Below are positions 7,573 to 14,921 of a stretch of 64,000 nt of DNA, one piece after another. The translations under genes and the position numbers were made by a program. The notes below the pieces were generated by a model that saw nothing but the letters and a program-made list of their open reading frames with translations, made no database searches and was not told where the DNA came from. Position 1 is the stretch's first letter; each line of letters opens with the position of its first letter. Source of the stretch: UBA6016 sp964568395 (GTDB lineage Bacteria > Campylobacterota > Campylobacteria > Campylobacterales > UBA6016); assembly GCA_964568395.1 (NCBI GenBank), contig CAZMPN010000002.1:1-64000 (forward strand), in the 5' to 3' direction.

Positions 7573-8428
7573 TTTGTATATATCGATTATTTGTTTGATA
7601 TTGTCAATTAGCGGTTGCGCCAATCTTGGAAGTGGAGTAGGGCCCGATAATTCAAAGCATGGTAGCATTCTGGACAACAATCGTACTCAGGTGATGATAC
7701 CCGCGATAACGCCTTCTTCCGAGTCTATGCTTGAGCAATCGCTCGTAGCATATAGTGATGTTAAGAAAAAATTGAGGCCATCTGATGACAAAAAACAATC
7801 AATGAGAGTGGCAAGAATATTTACAAGAATATCAAAGCAGGCCGCAACGATGTACCCTATAGCCAAAGAGTGGCAATGGGAGGTTAACTTGTTAAAAAAT
7901 GACGAAGTTAATGCCTTTTGTATGCCGGGTGGCAAGATTGTAGTTTATACCGGTCTTTTGGATAGGCTTAGGCTTTCCGATGATGAATTAGCTTTTATAC
8001 TTGGTCATGAAGCGGCCCATGCAGTAAAAGAACATTCAAGAGAGCAGATGGGTCAAGTTAATATGCTCGGCGGTCTTATCGCCGGAATAAATCAGTTTTA
8101 TAAGGTGCCAGGATACGCTAATACTGCCATACAAACAGGCGGAAAAGCAGTTATAATGGGCTATAGCAGAACTCAAGAGCATGAAGCAGACGCTATAGGT
8201 ATGGAAATAGCTTCAAAGGCTGGTTACAATCCAAGGGCTGCGATATCGTCTTTTGAGAAGATGAAAAAAATGTTCGGCGGAGGCAGCAAGTCATTATTTG
8301 CTTCGCATCCAACTACCGACGAAAGACTTGAAGAGCTCCAAAAATTAGTAGCATTAGCAGAACCCCTCTATAGACAGGCTTTACTGGAAACGAAATTGCA
8401 AAATAAGTCCAAAGGCTTAAAACAGTAG
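7556..8428 (+). CDS. M48 family metalloprotease, lipoprotein
   Basis: Probable zinc protease attached to a membrane facing the periplasm, like LoiP/BepA/YcaL proteins of envelope quality control. 290 residues with lipobox ISGC near residue 21, zinc motif HEAAH in FILGHEAAHAVKEH (about 150-154) and third ligand in EHEADAIG (about 203-207), then the C-terminal ASHPTTDERL typical of bacterial M48 proteins. Start ATG 7556 has an excellent GGAGG site. Such proteases are normally chromosomal; here one is cargo of a mobile element with two exported partners. Confidence 0.85.
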   Translation: MPAKSSLYISIICLILSISGCANLGSGVGPDNSKHGSILDNNRTQVMIPAITPSSESMLEQSLVAYSDVKKKLRPSDDKKQSMRVARIFTRISKQAATMYPIAKEWQWEVNLLKNDEVNAFCMPGGKIVVYTGLLDRLRLSDDELAFILGHEAAHAVKEHSREQMGQVNMLGGLIAGINQFYKVPGYANTAIQTGGKAVIMGYSRTQEHEADAIGMEIASKAGYNPRAAISSFEKMKKMFGGGSKSLFASHPTTDERLEELQKLVALAEPLYRQALLETKLQNKSKGLKQ

Positions 8429-8445
8429 GGCAGGCCTCTGAAAAC

Positions 8446-8472
8446 GGCAAGAATACTGTCAATATTCTTGCC
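8446..8472. terminator. strong hairpin between convergent genes
   Basis: GGCAAGAATA (8446-8455) and TATTCTTGCC (8463-8472) form a perfect 10-bp stem with a 7-base loop between the M48 gene and the leftward small gene. A short T run follows only on the minus strand (GTTTT), so termination is likely better for leftward transcripts. Confidence 0.5.
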
Positions 8473-8485
8473 AAAGCCTTATTGG

Positions 8486-8704
8486 TTAAAAGCCGGGGGA
8501 ATCTATATTTATTTCCTTTCTTCTCATTATCTTGGCTATCATCTTGGCTACGCATTCCGGAATACTCGGAGCATCCCAGCAATGTTTTATAATCTCTTCC
8601 ACCTCTTCTGCGGTTAGGGTTATATTTGCCGGAATTGCATCTTGTATTTCTGCCCTTTTGTTCGCATCGCCTGCCATTGCTGCTGCCATTTCTGCCGGTG
8701 TCAT
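8486..8704 (-). CDS. small protein of unknown function
   Basis: 72 residues, mostly helical by appearance, beginning MTPAEMAAAM with a central LTAEEVEEIIKHCWD segment and two cysteines. No known family. Start has an AAAGGA site 6 bases upstream. It has its own promoter-like TATAAT (minus strand, 8741-8736), sharing a 15-bp sequence with the promoter of the Rep-like gene. Size and position would fit a copy-control or excision factor, but there is no direct evidence. Confidence 0.6.
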   Translation of the reverse strand: MTPAEMAAAMAGDANKRAEIQDAIPANITLTAEEVEEIIKHCWDAPSIPECVAKMIAKIMRRKEINIDSPGF

Positions 8705-8731
8705 TTTAAATCCTTTGTTTTTTGAATTCAG

Positions 8732-8746
8732 CTTGATTATAGCCGT
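8732..8746 (-). promoter_or_regulatory. promoter motif, copy 1 of a 15-bp direct repeat
   Basis: CTTGATTATAGCCGT on the plus strand, identical to 9835-9849. Read leftward it is ACGGCTATAATCAAG, with a consensus TATAAT -10 (8741-8736) placed about 32 bases before the 8704 start. Its left part overlaps the end of the Rep-like gene. Confidence 0.55.
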
Positions 8747-9735
8747 TTTCGTTCGTCATACTTAACCCATTCGCAAATTATTTTCCACTCCTCGGCGGTC
8801 GTTACCTCACTGTTTTTTCTCCTCCTGCACACATTGGAGCCGTATATTGCCCCTGCTGTATAAGCCGGTATTCCGAGTTCAAATCCAAGTTCTACAGCTT
8901 TTTTTGTCTTGCCTTCTTTTTTGGACCTTATGGCAGCTAATATATATTTAGCGTACGTAGCCCTGTTTTTTATCCATGCTTCAAAACGTTCATAAGTCCA
9001 CGCTTTCGCCTCTTCCTCATCGTAATACTTTTTAAAAAACTTATTTCTGCTAACTATATAGTCTTTACCCCTCTTAACCGCATTAAATGTTGACACCAGA
9101 GCCTTTTTTAATGGATTATCTTCTATATAGTTGCTTTCATCAGCATTTGCTGCAGCTCTCTCGAAGCTTGCCTTGTAGTTTGCGAAAGGGTGAGGAGGTG
9201 CAGGGGTAGTTGTGGCTCCCTCTTGCATAGGCGGTGTCTCGTCGGCGAGCCTCTCTTTTATACGCTGGGGGACGAAGGTTAACATAGCGGCGGTTTCGGA
9301 GTTCTCTTTTAGCCGAGAGAAATTCTTATCTTTAGCGGTAGCCTCAATGATATTTTCGTGGTCGTAGATATATTCAAACCATCCCGCGTTCGATAGTGGT
9401 TTTATACCTATTAATGTTGCCGGTATGCCTGCAGCATTCAGCTTTTTTCTTATTTCGGTTTTAGCTTTTTTAAAATCCATCTCTGTATTACAGCCAAATG
9501 CCCCATGAATATGTGCTACCTCTGCCCTGTCGGCATCTACGGCTTTCCACTTCTTGTGCCGTCCTCCGCATACGGCAAGATATACGGAGACGCCGTGCCC
9601 TAACGCTTCTTTTATCGCTTTTGCGGCATGCCTCTGATTAACTTTTAGTTTTTTTCTCGGCGACGGCATTACGGTAAACGTATAAACTTTTTTGTATCCC
9701 GCCAAAAAGGCGGTTTTTTCGATATAATTACCCAT
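8737..9735 (-). CDS. HUH-type replication initiator-like protein
   Basis: 332 residues. A central HIH motif (His75, His77, in VAHIHGAF) flanked by hydrophobic strands is the metal-binding HUH motif of rolling-circle Rep proteins, and a Tyr pair in GWFEYIYDH (Tyr122/124) is a plausible nicking residue. The C-terminal half is basic and helical. I infer a plasmid or phage type replication initiator. Start has an AGGA site. An 11-bp inverted repeat lies 15 bases upstream and could be its origin. Alternative: a second relaxase-like nickase. No close family named with certainty. Confidence 0.55.
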   Translation of the reverse strand: MGNYIEKTAFLAGYKKVYTFTVMPSPRKKLKVNQRHAAKAIKEALGHGVSVYLAVCGGRHKKWKAVDADRAEVAHIHGAFGCNTEMDFKKAKTEIRKKLNAAGIPATLIGIKPLSNAGWFEYIYDHENIIEATAKDKNFSRLKENSETAAMLTFVPQRIKERLADETPPMQEGATTTPAPPHPFANYKASFERAAANADESNYIEDNPLKKALVSTFNAVKRGKDYIVSRNKFFKKYYDEEEAKAWTYERFEAWIKNRATYAKYILAAIRSKKEGKTKKAVELGFELGIPAYTAGAIYGSNVCRRRKNSEVTTAEEWKIICEWVKYDERKRL

Positions 9736-9749
9736 GTATGTATCCTAAT

Positions 9750-9789
9750 TTTCGAGAAGCATCGCTCGGCAAAGGTCAGCTTCTCGAAA
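9750..9789. repeat. inverted repeat upstream of the Rep-like gene, candidate double-strand origin
   Basis: TTTCGAGAAGC (9750-9760) and GCTTCTCGAAA (9779-9789) are perfect 11-bp arms around an 18-base loop. It lies between the Rep-like start (9735) and its promoter (9839-9844). Hairpins of this form carry the nick site in many rolling-circle origins; it could also be an operator for self-repression. Confidence 0.5.
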
Positions 9790-9834
9790 TTTGTTTTTAA
9801 TTAATTATCTTCAAATCTTCGAACTCCAAACTAA

Positions 9835-9849
9835 CTTGATTATAGCCGT
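9835..9849 (-). promoter_or_regulatory. promoter of the Rep-like gene, copy 2 of the 15-bp repeat
   Basis: Identical to 8732-8746. On the minus strand TATAAT (9844-9839) is a consensus -10 about 100 bases before the Rep-like start, leaving a leader that includes the 9750-9789 inverted repeat. Identity beyond the -10 suggests a shared regulator or recent duplication. Confidence 0.55.
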
Positions 9850-9939
9850 GATTATTTTTTTCGGAATTAGGAATGAAATTTAGTGTTAACCGCTTTGTTT
9901 ATTGTGTTTGTGAGGTTTATCACTATAAGCGCATATTTT

Positions 9940-9959
9940 TATAATCTCGAAGATATAAT
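9940..9959 (+). promoter_or_regulatory. candidate promoter of the 10017 lipoprotein gene
   Basis: Two TATAAT hexamers (9940-9945 and 9954-9959) lie 58-77 bases before the start codon on the plus strand. The stretch 9850-10016 holds no gene. Confidence 0.4.
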
Positions 9960-10016
9960 CAAAGAAGTACCCGCCGCCGCGATGCGATAATTCCAGATTT
10001 AAAAAAAGGAGTCCAA

Positions 10017-10625
10017 ATGACCAATATGACCAAAATGACCAGCATGACCAACATAACAAGAACAATCAAAATGGCAGCAGTAGTAGCGCTTGGCGCGTTT
10101 ATGTTTTCTGGGTGCGCCCAAAAAAGCGTAGGCGAAGTCAAAAACTTGGGTATGTATCAAGGCAAAGAGCTTAAGACATATAGCGTGGTTATTGATGATA
10201 GTAAGATAAGTAAAGAGTCCACCGATAAAATGGACAAGGAAGATAAAGCTGAATTTGCGGCTGTTCTTGCCGATAACATTAAAGCTCTCGACGCATCGAA
10301 AAGCGGCGACGTGAAAGTTGTTGTGGAGGTAAAGGAAGTTTATAAGAGAGGGCTCCTGAAAGCCGAGCTTTACTCGATGCCTATCGCCGGAGTTCTTCTT
10401 AAAGACCCATACGTTATGGGGGATATTAAAGTCTATGATGCAAACGGCAGACTAATTAAAAGCGTTGAAGGTATCAAGGCTAAGGCAGGTGCTCATACGG
10501 TTTTAAGGGTTATGGCGAAAGGTATGAGTGCGGGCACTACAAAAGAAGCGTATAGCGATTTTGCGGACATTGTAAATGAACAGCTTACGGAACTTAAAGA
10601 ACAAAAAACTATCGCCACCAAATAA
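10017..10625 (+). CDS. lipoprotein, possibly DUF4410-like
   Basis: 202 residues. ATG 10017 has an AAGGAG site, but the first 14 residues are a short tandem MT(N/K/S) repeat (MTNMTKMTSMTNIT) before a lipoprotein signal with lipobox FSGC (Cys about 38). Four in-frame ATG codons (10017, 10026, 10035, 10044) are equally spaced 9 bases apart and a fifth is at 10071, so translation may begin at several places. The body (strand-rich, with VVVEVKEV and VYDANGRLIKSVEG) resembles DUF4410 lipoproteins of outer-membrane or matrix export operons, but this is a weak match by eye. Confidence 0.65.
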   Translation: MTNMTKMTSMTNITRTIKMAAVVALGAFMFSGCAQKSVGEVKNLGMYQGKELKTYSVVIDDSKISKESTDKMDKEDKAEFAAVLADNIKALDASKSGDVKVVVEVKEVYKRGLLKAELYSMPIAGVLLKDPYVMGDIKVYDANGRLIKSVEGIKAKAGAHTVLRVMAKGMSAGTTKEAYSDFADIVNEQLTELKEQKTIATK

Positions 10626-10658
10626 ACCAAAGGCGGGGGAGCCTCGCCGCCCTCACCC

Positions 10659-12602
10659 CTATTCCAAATCTCCAAGCGTATCACCCATATACACGTCAGC
10701 TCCCGCCTTCCAGCTCTGAACCCCTTTGAAGAACTGCTCCCCGCGCAGCATGGCGGCATTAATGACGTCTTGGCGCACATTTAAATAACCAAGACTCGCC
10801 CCGCTCGCTCCGCTATTATAGAACGCGTAATTAATATCGCCGACTTGCCCCACGGCGGTCGCACTTGCGCCGGTATAAGACATCATATCGTGGGTGTACC
10901 CCTGAGTGTTGCGCGACATTATGGCGGCAAGCTGAGTGCCGTAGGCGCTGAAACTGTCGCTTACGATAGCGCCGGTCTGCAGATAGTTCGGGACGTACGA
11001 TTCGTATTTATAATATACGGCGTCGTAAACGGCCGGTCTATCCACCGGCTTCTTGCGCGCATAATACGGTATCGCGTCGAATTTAGCCGCTATGGCTCCT
11101 ACCCCTCCCGTCGTACCGTATACCGCCTGGGTCGCCGCTTGGTTAAAGTAAAGCGTAGACAACGAACCAGGGCCGTCGCCGCCACTCGAAGGGAACCAAA
11201 AGGCTGCATGAGGCTGGTATCCGTTTGCTGAAATCAGTATATCCGCAACAAGAAATTCAATAGGAATTCCCGTTGCAAAAAATATAGCAGAAGCGACCAA
11301 AAGCCCTCCCCAATTAAACCCGCCTTTCTTCTTAACCTCCATGCTATCATACACGGCGCTCACATACTCCCTCTTCCCATCCTCCGGTAACCAGATATTG
11401 CCTTTATAGAACGCGACAAGTTTACGATGCCCGTCTCCGATCTCCCTGAGCGTATACCTCTGTTTCCCGCCCGTAACCGGATACCCGCTCAGAATTCCAT
11501 AAACATTGATATCGCAGCTCTGGATGGAGTTGCTCGCCATATTCTCCGCGAACGGCAATAAATTCCTAATAGGCTCGAACGTATACCCATCCGTTGTAGT
11601 AACGAGGCTTCGCTTCATTTCGTATTTCGTGCATTTCTTCCCGCATCCGCTTTGCCACGTCCGCGTTTTAATATCATTTGCCACTATCCCGACGGCTCCG
11701 CCCTTGACTACACGGTGCTCGTCCATATACCCCGCGACCTGGCCGAGATAAAACGACAAAAACGCGTCGCCGTCAGACGTCTGATAATTAATTACCTTCC
11801 CATTCTCGATAAATAAGCTATTGTAGTCTGGGGAATTCCATGTAGCTCCCGGCGTCGCGCCCGTCTTCATATTCAAAAAGAAGTTTCGCGCTCCTGCCCT
11901 GTCTTTTGGAATTACGGAACACGGTATTTTTACCATACCTTTGTCGCTCGGCAAGGTGTTTTGCGTCAACGTAGCGTGAGTGCCTGCGTAGAAAAGGGCT
12001 TGGTTTGTTATGATGTCAAAGTTCGCGGTAGGGTCGGCGAGACACGTACGAAGAGCGGCATTCCCGATATTCTCGGCGAAATCCACCGCCTCCGCCACGA
12101 AAACCTTGTAGTTGCGGCCATCCTGACGTTTTTTAGTCGAATATACCGACCACGCCGACCCTATCCCCGTCGTCTTATCAAAAAAGCCTAAAATGGCTCC
12201 GTGGGACGGGAACTTTTTTTCAAGTATTTTGCCGGCGACTTTTACTCTCCCATCCCCCGATTTTATGTTGAGCCCCTCGGCGGCGTACTTATCAAACGTC
12301 TGGCGATATGGCGCTTTGCCTATCATGTCAAATTCTTTGTAGAGGACGAGGCGGTCGCCGCCGCTGGCCGCTACCGCTTGGATGAGATCTTGGATGCGCG
12401 TAGAGTCTGGGTAGATTGGTGCGCATGGTAGTACAGAAGGACTGCCTACGAGTTTTCCGGTTAGTTCATCAAGTTGGCCGGGGGTCCAGCCGGGACAGTC
12501 AAGACTCCCACCATAGGCCCCAGCGGCTGAAGCAGCTGATTCAATGGCGATTATAGCGGCCAGCGCTAAGTGTATTGTTTGTTTAAGCATTCGGTATTCC
12601 AT
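10659..12602 (-). CDS. large exported protein of unknown function
   Basis: Up to 647 residues. A signal peptide (MLKQTIHLALAAIIAIESAASA) begins at the second Met, 12590, which is my preferred start (643 residues); both starts overlap the end of the resolvase gene. About eight cysteines, mostly in the N-terminal 350 residues (including a CGKKC pair), could form disulfides. One clear hydrophobic segment lies about 430-455. The C-terminal 180 residues are rich in Tyr, Ala, Gly and Ser. I recognise no family. It could be a surface, conjugation-related or phage-structural protein, none supported directly. By eye it is less AT-rich than the envelope operon. Confidence 0.6.
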   Translation of the reverse strand: MEYRMLKQTIHLALAAIIAIESAASAAGAYGGSLDCPGWTPGQLDELTGKLVGSPSVLPCAPIYPDSTRIQDLIQAVAASGGDRLVLYKEFDMIGKAPYRQTFDKYAAEGLNIKSGDGRVKVAGKILEKKFPSHGAILGFFDKTTGIGSAWSVYSTKKRQDGRNYKVFVAEAVDFAENIGNAALRTCLADPTANFDIITNQALFYAGTHATLTQNTLPSDKGMVKIPCSVIPKDRAGARNFFLNMKTGATPGATWNSPDYNSLFIENGKVINYQTSDGDAFLSFYLGQVAGYMDEHRVVKGGAVGIVANDIKTRTWQSGCGKKCTKYEMKRSLVTTTDGYTFEPIRNLLPFAENMASNSIQSCDINVYGILSGYPVTGGKQRYTLREIGDGHRKLVAFYKGNIWLPEDGKREYVSAVYDSMEVKKKGGFNWGGLLVASAIFFATGIPIEFLVADILISANGYQPHAAFWFPSSGGDGPGSLSTLYFNQAATQAVYGTTGGVGAIAAKFDAIPYYARKKPVDRPAVYDAVYYKYESYVPNYLQTGAIVSDSFSAYGTQLAAIMSRNTQGYTHDMMSYTGASATAVGQVGDINYAFYNSGASGASLGYLNVRQDVINAAMLRGEQFFKGVQSWKAGADVYMGDTLGDLE

Positions 12603-13164
12603 CTTTTAGGTATTTATATAGCGACCCTCTATCGATTTTGAACTGTTTCGCCACTCTCGCCTTAGGTATTCCGGACTCTATTAGCCTTTTAGCTTCTGCC
12701 AGCTTCTCTTCGTTCATAACCGGCTTCCGTCCCCTGAACTTACCAGCAGCCTTCGCTATAGCCACGCCTTCCTTTGTTCGCTCAAGGATTAACATTCTCT
12801 CGAATTCGGCTATCGCCCCCATCATGTTGAGCATAAGCGTGGCTGTTGGGTCTACGCCGCCTGGCTTAAAAGTCCACCCCTCTTTGACAAACTTTATTTC
12901 TACTCCCTTCTCAAGCAGTTCGTCAACTATATTTCTTAAGTCTTTTAGGTTTCTCGCCAGCCTATCAAAGCTATGTACGACGAGTGTGTCTCCTTGCCTC
13001 ACATACTTTATGCACCTTTTTAATTCATCTCTCCCAGCCATCGATTTTCCGCTAACGAGGTCGGTGAATACCGCGTCTAATTCCATCCCATGAAGTTGCC
13101 TCTCGGTATTCTGCGCTATTGTCGAAACTCTTATGTAGCCGACGACTTGGCCCTTGTTTTCCAT
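12583..13164 (-). CDS. serine recombinase (resolvase/invertase family)
   Basis: 193 residues, usual for small serine recombinases. The nucleophile is Ser14 in GYIRVST, followed by the Q-R-Q pattern, the SFDRLARN segment (about 63-71), the long E helix around 125-145, and a C-terminal helix-turn-helix (about 163-190). It probably resolves multimers of the element's circular form or inverts a segment. No clear res array was recognised. Its 3' end overlaps the exported-protein gene, so the two are co-transcribed. Confidence 0.9.
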   Translation of the reverse strand: MENKGQVVGYIRVSTIAQNTERQLHGMELDAVFTDLVSGKSMAGRDELKRCIKYVRQGDTLVVHSFDRLARNLKDLRNIVDELLEKGVEIKFVKEGWTFKPGGVDPTATLMLNMMGAIAEFERMLILERTKEGVAIAKAAGKFRGRKPVMNEEKLAEAKRLIESGIPKARVAKQFKIDRGSLYKYLKDGIPNA

Positions 13165-13201
13165 CTTTTTCTCCCGGTTTTTTATTTTTGGACACTATCC
13201 G

Positions 13202-13207
13202 ATTATA
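13202..13207 (-). promoter_or_regulatory. candidate -10 box of the resolvase gene
   Basis: TATAAT on the minus strand, 38 bases before the resolvase start, in the context CGCTATAATCGG, similar to the two repeated promoters at 8732 and 9835. Confidence 0.4.
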
Positions 13208-13361
13208 GCGATGATTGTAGATTTAGCCTCGTCATAGACAAAAAAGTTGAAAGAAATATAAGAGTAGTTAAAACAACGCTATGGAGAGGCTGTTTTTATA
13301 GCTGTTCTGACGTGGGTTTAGTCTGCATTGGTTGTGTTTGAAAGAGTGTCTATAAAGCAAC

Positions 13362-13375
13362 TTAACCCCTCTTTT
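13362..13375 (+). repeat. 14-bp direct repeat, copy 2
   Basis: TTAACCCCTCTTTT, identical to 5054-5067. It lies between the integrase and resolvase genes. The rest of 13208-13430 shows no convincing gene. Confidence 0.4.
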
Positions 13376-13430
13376 ATATTGTGGAGTTTAATGTGGCAAT
13401 ATAGACATAGAAGAGAGTATTCGTTGTCCC

Positions 13431-14804
13431 TTAAGATGTGGGCGGCAAGATAAAGACTGCTTTATCTATTGCCTCCCGCTTCTCATTGTAGTATGCCTCT
13501 AAATCTTTAATATAATGAATTCCGGCTGTTGTCTTTGGTTTGTGCCCTGCTATTAGGCCTATAATGTCATATGATGTGCCAACTCTCGCCAAGGCCTCCA
13601 TAAATGAATGGCGAAAACTGTAGTAGGTTCGATTTTGCTTTATTTCTTGTATTTCGTCGCCATTTTGCTGCTCGGTAATTATGTATTTTGGCACCCTTTC
13701 TTCTTTTAATATATTGTCAATCCAATATTTTGTTGTATCTTTCGATGTTTTTTTTCTTGATGATTTGCTTTTCCTTAACTTTTCGAAAAAATATGTTTTA
13801 CCTGGCGAAACCGCTTTTAAGTAATTCAGTAAATCCTTATGGATTGGAATATACCTTGGGGGATTTGGTATGTTGCGATTTTTAGATTTTGCAGTTGGCA
13901 TCAGGAGTCTCATTCTTTCAAAATCAACGTCTTTGGTCAGTAAGTTCGAAATCTCAATCGGGCGGCTGCCGGTGTATATTGATACAGCAAAAAAAGCACG
14001 CATATCTTGTTGCGTTCTTAAGAGTTTTGAATTTAGTATTTTGTAGCATTCCTCCGGAGAAAAGGCAATAGTTTGGCTATCATTTGCCTTTTTTTGAACC
14101 TTTGATACCGACGAATACGGTATTTTGTTGTCTTTGAGCTCCATATCGTTAAGAAAATTTGCAAACCGTATAAAGGTATTTATTTGCTGGTTAATAGTGC
14201 CGGCCCTATAGTCTTGATTTTTGATATTTTCAAAAATCTTAGCTGCCGACCCTGGCAGAACTGATATGTCTTTGTCACAGCCACCTGCCCATTCTCCTGT
14301 AGTTTCAAGCAATTTTTTATATCTTCTTTTGGTATCTTTGTGCATGCCGCTATCAATATTTTTTTCGCAGTATTCGTCAATCGCTTGTTGTATCGTTTTT
14401 CCGAAAGTTGTTTGTTTTTCTGCCTGCTGACTTCGGTTTCCCGTTTTCCATTCTTTAAATTCTTCTTCGTCTAAGTGTTCTTGTGCGACTGTCACTTTTT
14501 TGAGTTTTGTTGTTTCTTGTTCTATTAGCTGTAGAATGGCGTTTGTCAGTTTTGCCATTTCCTTGGATTCACTTGCTTTCGTGTACACCCCTGATATGGT
14601 TATCCCCATTTCTTTAGCCGCATGTCGTCTATTCCAGTCATCACCTGCCATTATTTCCCTTTTATATGAAATCGCTTCGACAATATCCGTTGTCTTTAAG
14701 CTTTTCCGAAATAGCTTTCCGTTGCCAAGCGGTATGTTTATGTAATAGTATCCGTTTCGAATTATGAGATATTGTATATCTTTCTTGTTTATTTTTTGTA
14801 CCAT
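13431..14804 (-). CDS. tyrosine integrase of the element
   Basis: 457-residue site-specific recombinase. The N-terminus is an arm-type DNA-binding region (YYYINIPLGNGKLFRKSL, about 19-36), then a SAM-like core-binding domain (about 135-235) and the catalytic domain with Arg281 (TGSRPIEI), Arg398-His399 (SFRHSF), His421 (AGHKP) and nucleophile Tyr431 (HYIKD). It reads away from the right repeat, which lies 77 bases upstream of its start, the usual arrangement for an integrase and its att site. I infer that it recombines at the purM promoter repeat. Confidence 0.92.
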   Translation of the reverse strand: MVQKINKKDIQYLIIRNGYYYINIPLGNGKLFRKSLKTTDIVEAISYKREIMAGDDWNRRHAAKEMGITISGVYTKASESKEMAKLTNAILQLIEQETTKLKKVTVAQEHLDEEEFKEWKTGNRSQQAEKQTTFGKTIQQAIDEYCEKNIDSGMHKDTKRRYKKLLETTGEWAGGCDKDISVLPGSAAKIFENIKNQDYRAGTINQQINTFIRFANFLNDMELKDNKIPYSSVSKVQKKANDSQTIAFSPEECYKILNSKLLRTQQDMRAFFAVSIYTGSRPIEISNLLTKDVDFERMRLLMPTAKSKNRNIPNPPRYIPIHKDLLNYLKAVSPGKTYFFEKLRKSKSSRKKTSKDTTKYWIDNILKEERVPKYIITEQQNGDEIQEIKQNRTYYSFRHSFMEALARVGTSYDIIGLIAGHKPKTTAGIHYIKDLEAYYNEKREAIDKAVFILPPTS

Positions 14805-14880
14805 TTTCCGTGTGGTTGTCGATTTTGACTCTTTGTGAGCCCTTGTTTTATCTGGTTTTAAGCCGTTTTTTTTCGAAAAC

Positions 14881-14895
14881 TTGTTAAAATCGGTC
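14881..14895 (+). repeat. attR candidate (right 15-bp direct repeat) and purM promoter core
   Basis: Identical to 4819-4833. It holds TGTTAAAAT (14882-14890), an extended -10, about 30 bases before the purM ATG. Upstream, the element supplies a run of eight T. So insertion re-creates the -10 of purM while swapping the upstream promoter DNA. Confidence 0.75.
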
Positions 14896-14921
14896 TAAAA
14901 TTGTCCAAGATAGGAATTAAA

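Larger units (their letters stand above)
4819..14895. mobile_element. integrated mobilizable element (about 10 kb) in the purM promoter
   Basis: A perfect 15-bp direct repeat, TTGTTAAAATCGGTC, occurs at 4819-4833 and 14881-14895. A tyrosine integrase lies next to the right copy. Between the repeats are a relaxase-like gene, a Rep-like HUH gene, a serine resolvase, several exported proteins and multiple inverted repeats; outside are conserved chromosomal genes (spermidine-synthase-like and purM). I infer integrase-mediated insertion into the purM promoter. No secretion or coupling-protein gene is present, so this is best described as an integrative mobilizable element or an integrated plasmid. 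Exact crossover position within the repeat is not visible. Confidence 0.8.

Noticed and set aside
13090..13341. 83-residue rightward open frame
   Set aside because: It crosses the resolvase start on the other strand, has no ribosome binding site and an unlikely composition.
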